From Selenomonas dianae (GTDB lineage: Bacteria; Bacillota; Negativicutes; Selenomonadales; Selenomonadaceae), in the NCBI RefSeq assembly GCF_030644225.1, contig NZ_CP128650.1, forward strand, positions 1,126,001 through 1,190,000: a stretch of 64,000 nucleotides of DNA. The letters are read 5' to 3'. Shown piece by piece: positions 62,164 through 64,000 of the stretch. The translations under genes were made by a program, and so were the position numbers. The notes under the pieces are model-generated. The model was not told the DNA's origin, searched no databases, and saw only the letters and a program-made list of their open reading frames with translations. How positions within the stretch are numbered: position 1 is the stretch's first letter; each line of letters opens with the position of its first letter.

Positions 62164-63423
62164 TCAGCGATGAAGCGCACGATGCGCAATGTCCTTGCGA
62201 TGATACGCATTCCTGAAGGATATTTTTTCAACTGCCGCGTAGGATTTTTTTACCGCAGATGCGATGCTCTCTCCCATGCCAACTACGCCGAGTACACGAC
62301 CGCCATTCGTGACAATTTTACCATCCTGCTCCGCCGTACCCGCATGGAACACGAGCGCGCCCATTGCCTCAGCATCTGTGATCCCAAAAATTTCATCCCC
62401 TTTTTCATAGGATGTGGGATATCCACCTGCCGCGAGAACCACACAGACGGCCGCCCCGCTCTTCCAATGAATTGGGACATCCGCCAGTGTACCCTCAGAA
62501 CAGGCACGCATGATCTGAACGAGATCCCCATCGAGGAGCGGCAGGACGACCTGCGTTTCAGGATCGCCAAAACGTGCATTGAATTCGACTACCTTTGGGC
62601 CGTCCTTCGTAATCATCAGACCGAGATAAAGACAGCCGCGGTAGACTCTGCCTTCGTTTGCCATAGCGGCAATCGTCGGTTTTAGGATCTCCTCCGTTGC
62701 GCGTTCGATCATCTCGTGCGTCATAACAGGTGCGGGCGCATAGGTACCCATGCCGCCCGTATTGGGGCCTCTATCTCCATCAAGAGCTCGCTTATGATCC
62801 TGCGCACTGATCATGGGACGAATGATCTTCCCGTCGGTGAAAGCAAGCAACGACGCTTCCTCCCCCTCCATAAACTCCTCGATGACGATGCGTGCACCAG
62901 CATCTCCGAAGGAACTCCCCTCCATGATCGCATCTACAGCCTCAAGAGCCTCACGCTCCGTCATGGCAACGATGACACCCTTCCCCGCAGCAAGTCCGTC
63001 CGCCTTGACAACGATTGGTGCGCCCTCTTTACGAATATACGCGCGCGCGGGTTCTGCCTCGTTAAAGACTTCATAGCGTGCCGTTGGAATCCCATACTTC
63101 TTCATGAGATCCTTCGCAAATGCCTTCGAGCCTTCAATCTCTGCTGCGTTTGCGCGGGGTCCAAACGCACAAATCCCAGCCTCCTCAAGATCGTCGACCA
63201 GTCTGTTTGTGAGAGGAATTTCCGGACCGACAACCACAAGCCCGATTTCTTTCTCCTTGGCAAATTTCAGAATCGCGTCGTTGTCTGTCACGGAGATGTT
63301 GATCTGCTTCCCCATGCCCGGATTGCCCGGGATAGCATAGATATTGTCCGTCTGCGGGCTCTCCATGAGTTTCCAATAGAGTGCGTGTTCACGCCCGCCC
63401 GATCCAATTACGAGAATGTTCAC
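62164..63423 (-). CDS. purD: Phosphoribosylamine-glycine ligase
   Basis: ATP-grasp enzyme making glycinamide ribonucleotide in purine synthesis, 419 residues. The GTG at 63423 is the best start: GAGGAAG is six bases upstream and the protein then begins MNILVIGSGGREHALYWKL, while the longer reading lies inside purH. ATP-grasp signatures VVKADGLAAGKGVIVAMTE and NARFGDPETQVVLPLLDGDL are visible. Starts 10 nt after the purH stop. Confidence 0.96.
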   Translation of the reverse strand: MNILVIGSGGREHALYWKLMESPQTDNIYAIPGNPGMGKQINISVTDNDAILKFAKEKEIGLVVVGPEIPLTNRLVDDLEEAGICAFGPRANAAEIEGSKAFAKDLMKKYGIPTARYEVFNEAEPARAYIRKEGAPIVVKADGLAAGKGVIVAMTEREALEAVDAIMEGSSFGDAGARIVIEEFMEGEEASLLAFTDGKIIRPMISAQDHKRALDGDRGPNTGGMGTYAPAPVMTHEMIERATEEILKPTIAAMANEGRVYRGCLYLGLMITKDGPKVVEFNARFGDPETQVVLPLLDGDLVQIMRACSEGTLADVPIHWKSGAAVCVVLAAGGYPTSYEKGDEIFGITDAEAMGALVFHAGTAEQDGKIVTNGGRVLGVVGMGESIASAVKKSYAAVEKISFRNAYHRKDIAHRALHR

Positions 63424-63433
63424 GTTATCTTCC

Positions 63434-64000
63434 TCATTTTTCCAACTGCCCGGCAAGATATGCATTGATTGCACTGTCATAGTCGGAGGTATGGGCAAAA
63501 GCCTCATGGGCAAGCTTCATGCGTGTCATACCATCGACTGCGCCGTCCTTTTCAATCTTCTCCGCAATTTCTGCATAACGTGCCGGATTTGTAATTACAG
63601 TGACAAATTTGAAATTCTTTGCCGCCGCACGAATCATGGCGGGACCTCCGATGTCGATCTGCTCAACTGCCTCGGCAAGTGTCACATTCGGATTTGCAAC
63701 CGTCTCCTTAAACGGATAAAGATTGACGGCGACGAGGTCAATCGGTGTGATCTTCAGCTCACGCAAAGCCTTTTCATGCGTCTGATTGCCGCGAACAGCA
63801 AGAATACCTCCATGCACAAAGGGATGCAGTGTCTTGACGCGCCCATCCATGATCTCGGGGAAGCCCGTCACATCGCTGACGTAGATGACCGGGATACCTG
63901 CTTCACGGAGGGTCCTCATCGTTCCCCCCGTGGAAACGATTTCGATCCCGGCTTTATGCAGCACGCGTGCAAACTCCACTACACCGGTTTTATCGGATAC
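63434..64000 (-). CDS. purH: IMP cyclohydrolase (PurH N-terminal domain only), 5' end outside window
   Basis: The visible 188 residues run from [18 protein letters not shown] through the family signature [39 protein letters not shown] (about 20-57) and [24 protein letters not shown] to a stop after [10 protein letters not shown]. That is the whole inosine monophosphate cyclohydrolase domain, apart from about eight residues beyond the right edge. The AICAR formyltransferase half of bifunctional PurH (total about 510 residues) is absent: purD begins 10 nt later. The transformylase must be encoded elsewhere. Confidence 0.92.
   Translation of the reverse strand, partial: VSDKTGVVEFARVLHKAGIEIVSTGGTMRTLREAGIPVIYVSDVTGFPEIMDGRVKTLHPFVHGGILAVRGNQTHEKALRELKITPIDLVAVNLYPFKETVANPNVTLAEAVEQIDIGGPAMIRAAAKNFKFVTVITNPARYAEIAEKIEKDGAVDGMTRMKLAHEAFAHTSDYDSAINAYLAGQLEK

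Noticed and set aside
1-64000. Prophage, CRISPR array, restriction-modification or toxin-antitoxin system
   Set aside because: I looked for direct-repeat arrays, integrase, Cas, helicase-nuclease and toxin-like genes and saw none; every clear gene here is of a housekeeping, transport or regulatory type.

Overview
This window looks like chromosomal DNA from a diderm Firmicute of the class Negativicutes, most likely a Selenomonas-type organism. That is an inference from gene content and protein character, not a database result. It combines Firmicutes-style gene sets (walJ-htrA-rlmH, short HisG plus HisZ, YerC, EcfA1/EcfA2, a glmS ribozyme) with a HlyD-type periplasmic adaptor and a glycosylation cluster of the kind found in flagellated species. 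Nearly all genes lie on the minus strand; only the 2-hydroxyacid dehydrogenase (3227-4183) and the HD-GYP gene (22891-24102) are on the plus strand. I saw no tRNA, rRNA, CRISPR array or intact insertion sequence.

Layout, left to right. 1-3150: histidine operon hisG-hisD-hisC, continuing past the left edge. 3227-6263: dehydrogenase, then yerC-hisZ-HD hydrolase. 6311-12660: HlyD-like protein, alaS, ftsK. 12737-18308: pnp-cobO-ahcY-mtaD and rpsO. 18394-20863: trmL-murB-ribF. 20906-22668: ilvD. 22757-24204: HD-GYP gene with a structured leader. 24208-27919: OmpR-type two-component system followed by ecfA1-ecfA2 without ecfT. 27948-30456: ThrE exporter and MFS pump, apparently from a leaderless mRNA. 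30521-32630: glmS with its ribozyme. 32627-35551: uppP-pth-radical SAM. 35844-37250: gdhA. 37349-39697: walJ-htrA-rlmH. 40090-48075: dnaE-rluB-yhiN-aroA-cmk-plsC. 48111-51603: putative protein-glycosylation trio. 51718-55117: nucleoside-kinase-like protein and pit/DUF47 phosphate uptake. 55248-60602: five-gene metal/peptide-type ABC transporter under a cobalamin riboswitch. 60670-62076: MATE exporter with a Fur-like box. 62164-64000: purD and a short purH.

The most striking non-coding features are two ~160-bp MITE-like elements (35368-35527 and 39920-40081) that share terminal inverted repeats and are flanked by 4-bp duplications, plus a 26-bp end remnant (51648-51673). Others are the glmS ribozyme with a promoter interleaved with a terminator, the cobalamin riboswitch followed by a terminator, the GEMM-like leader before the HD-GYP gene, and a recurrent extended -10 promoter motif (TGCTATAMT). 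None of the protein-coding genes looks like a new defence or mobile system. The most open questions are the radical SAM protein, the ECF ATPase/two-component operon and the single-domain PurH.
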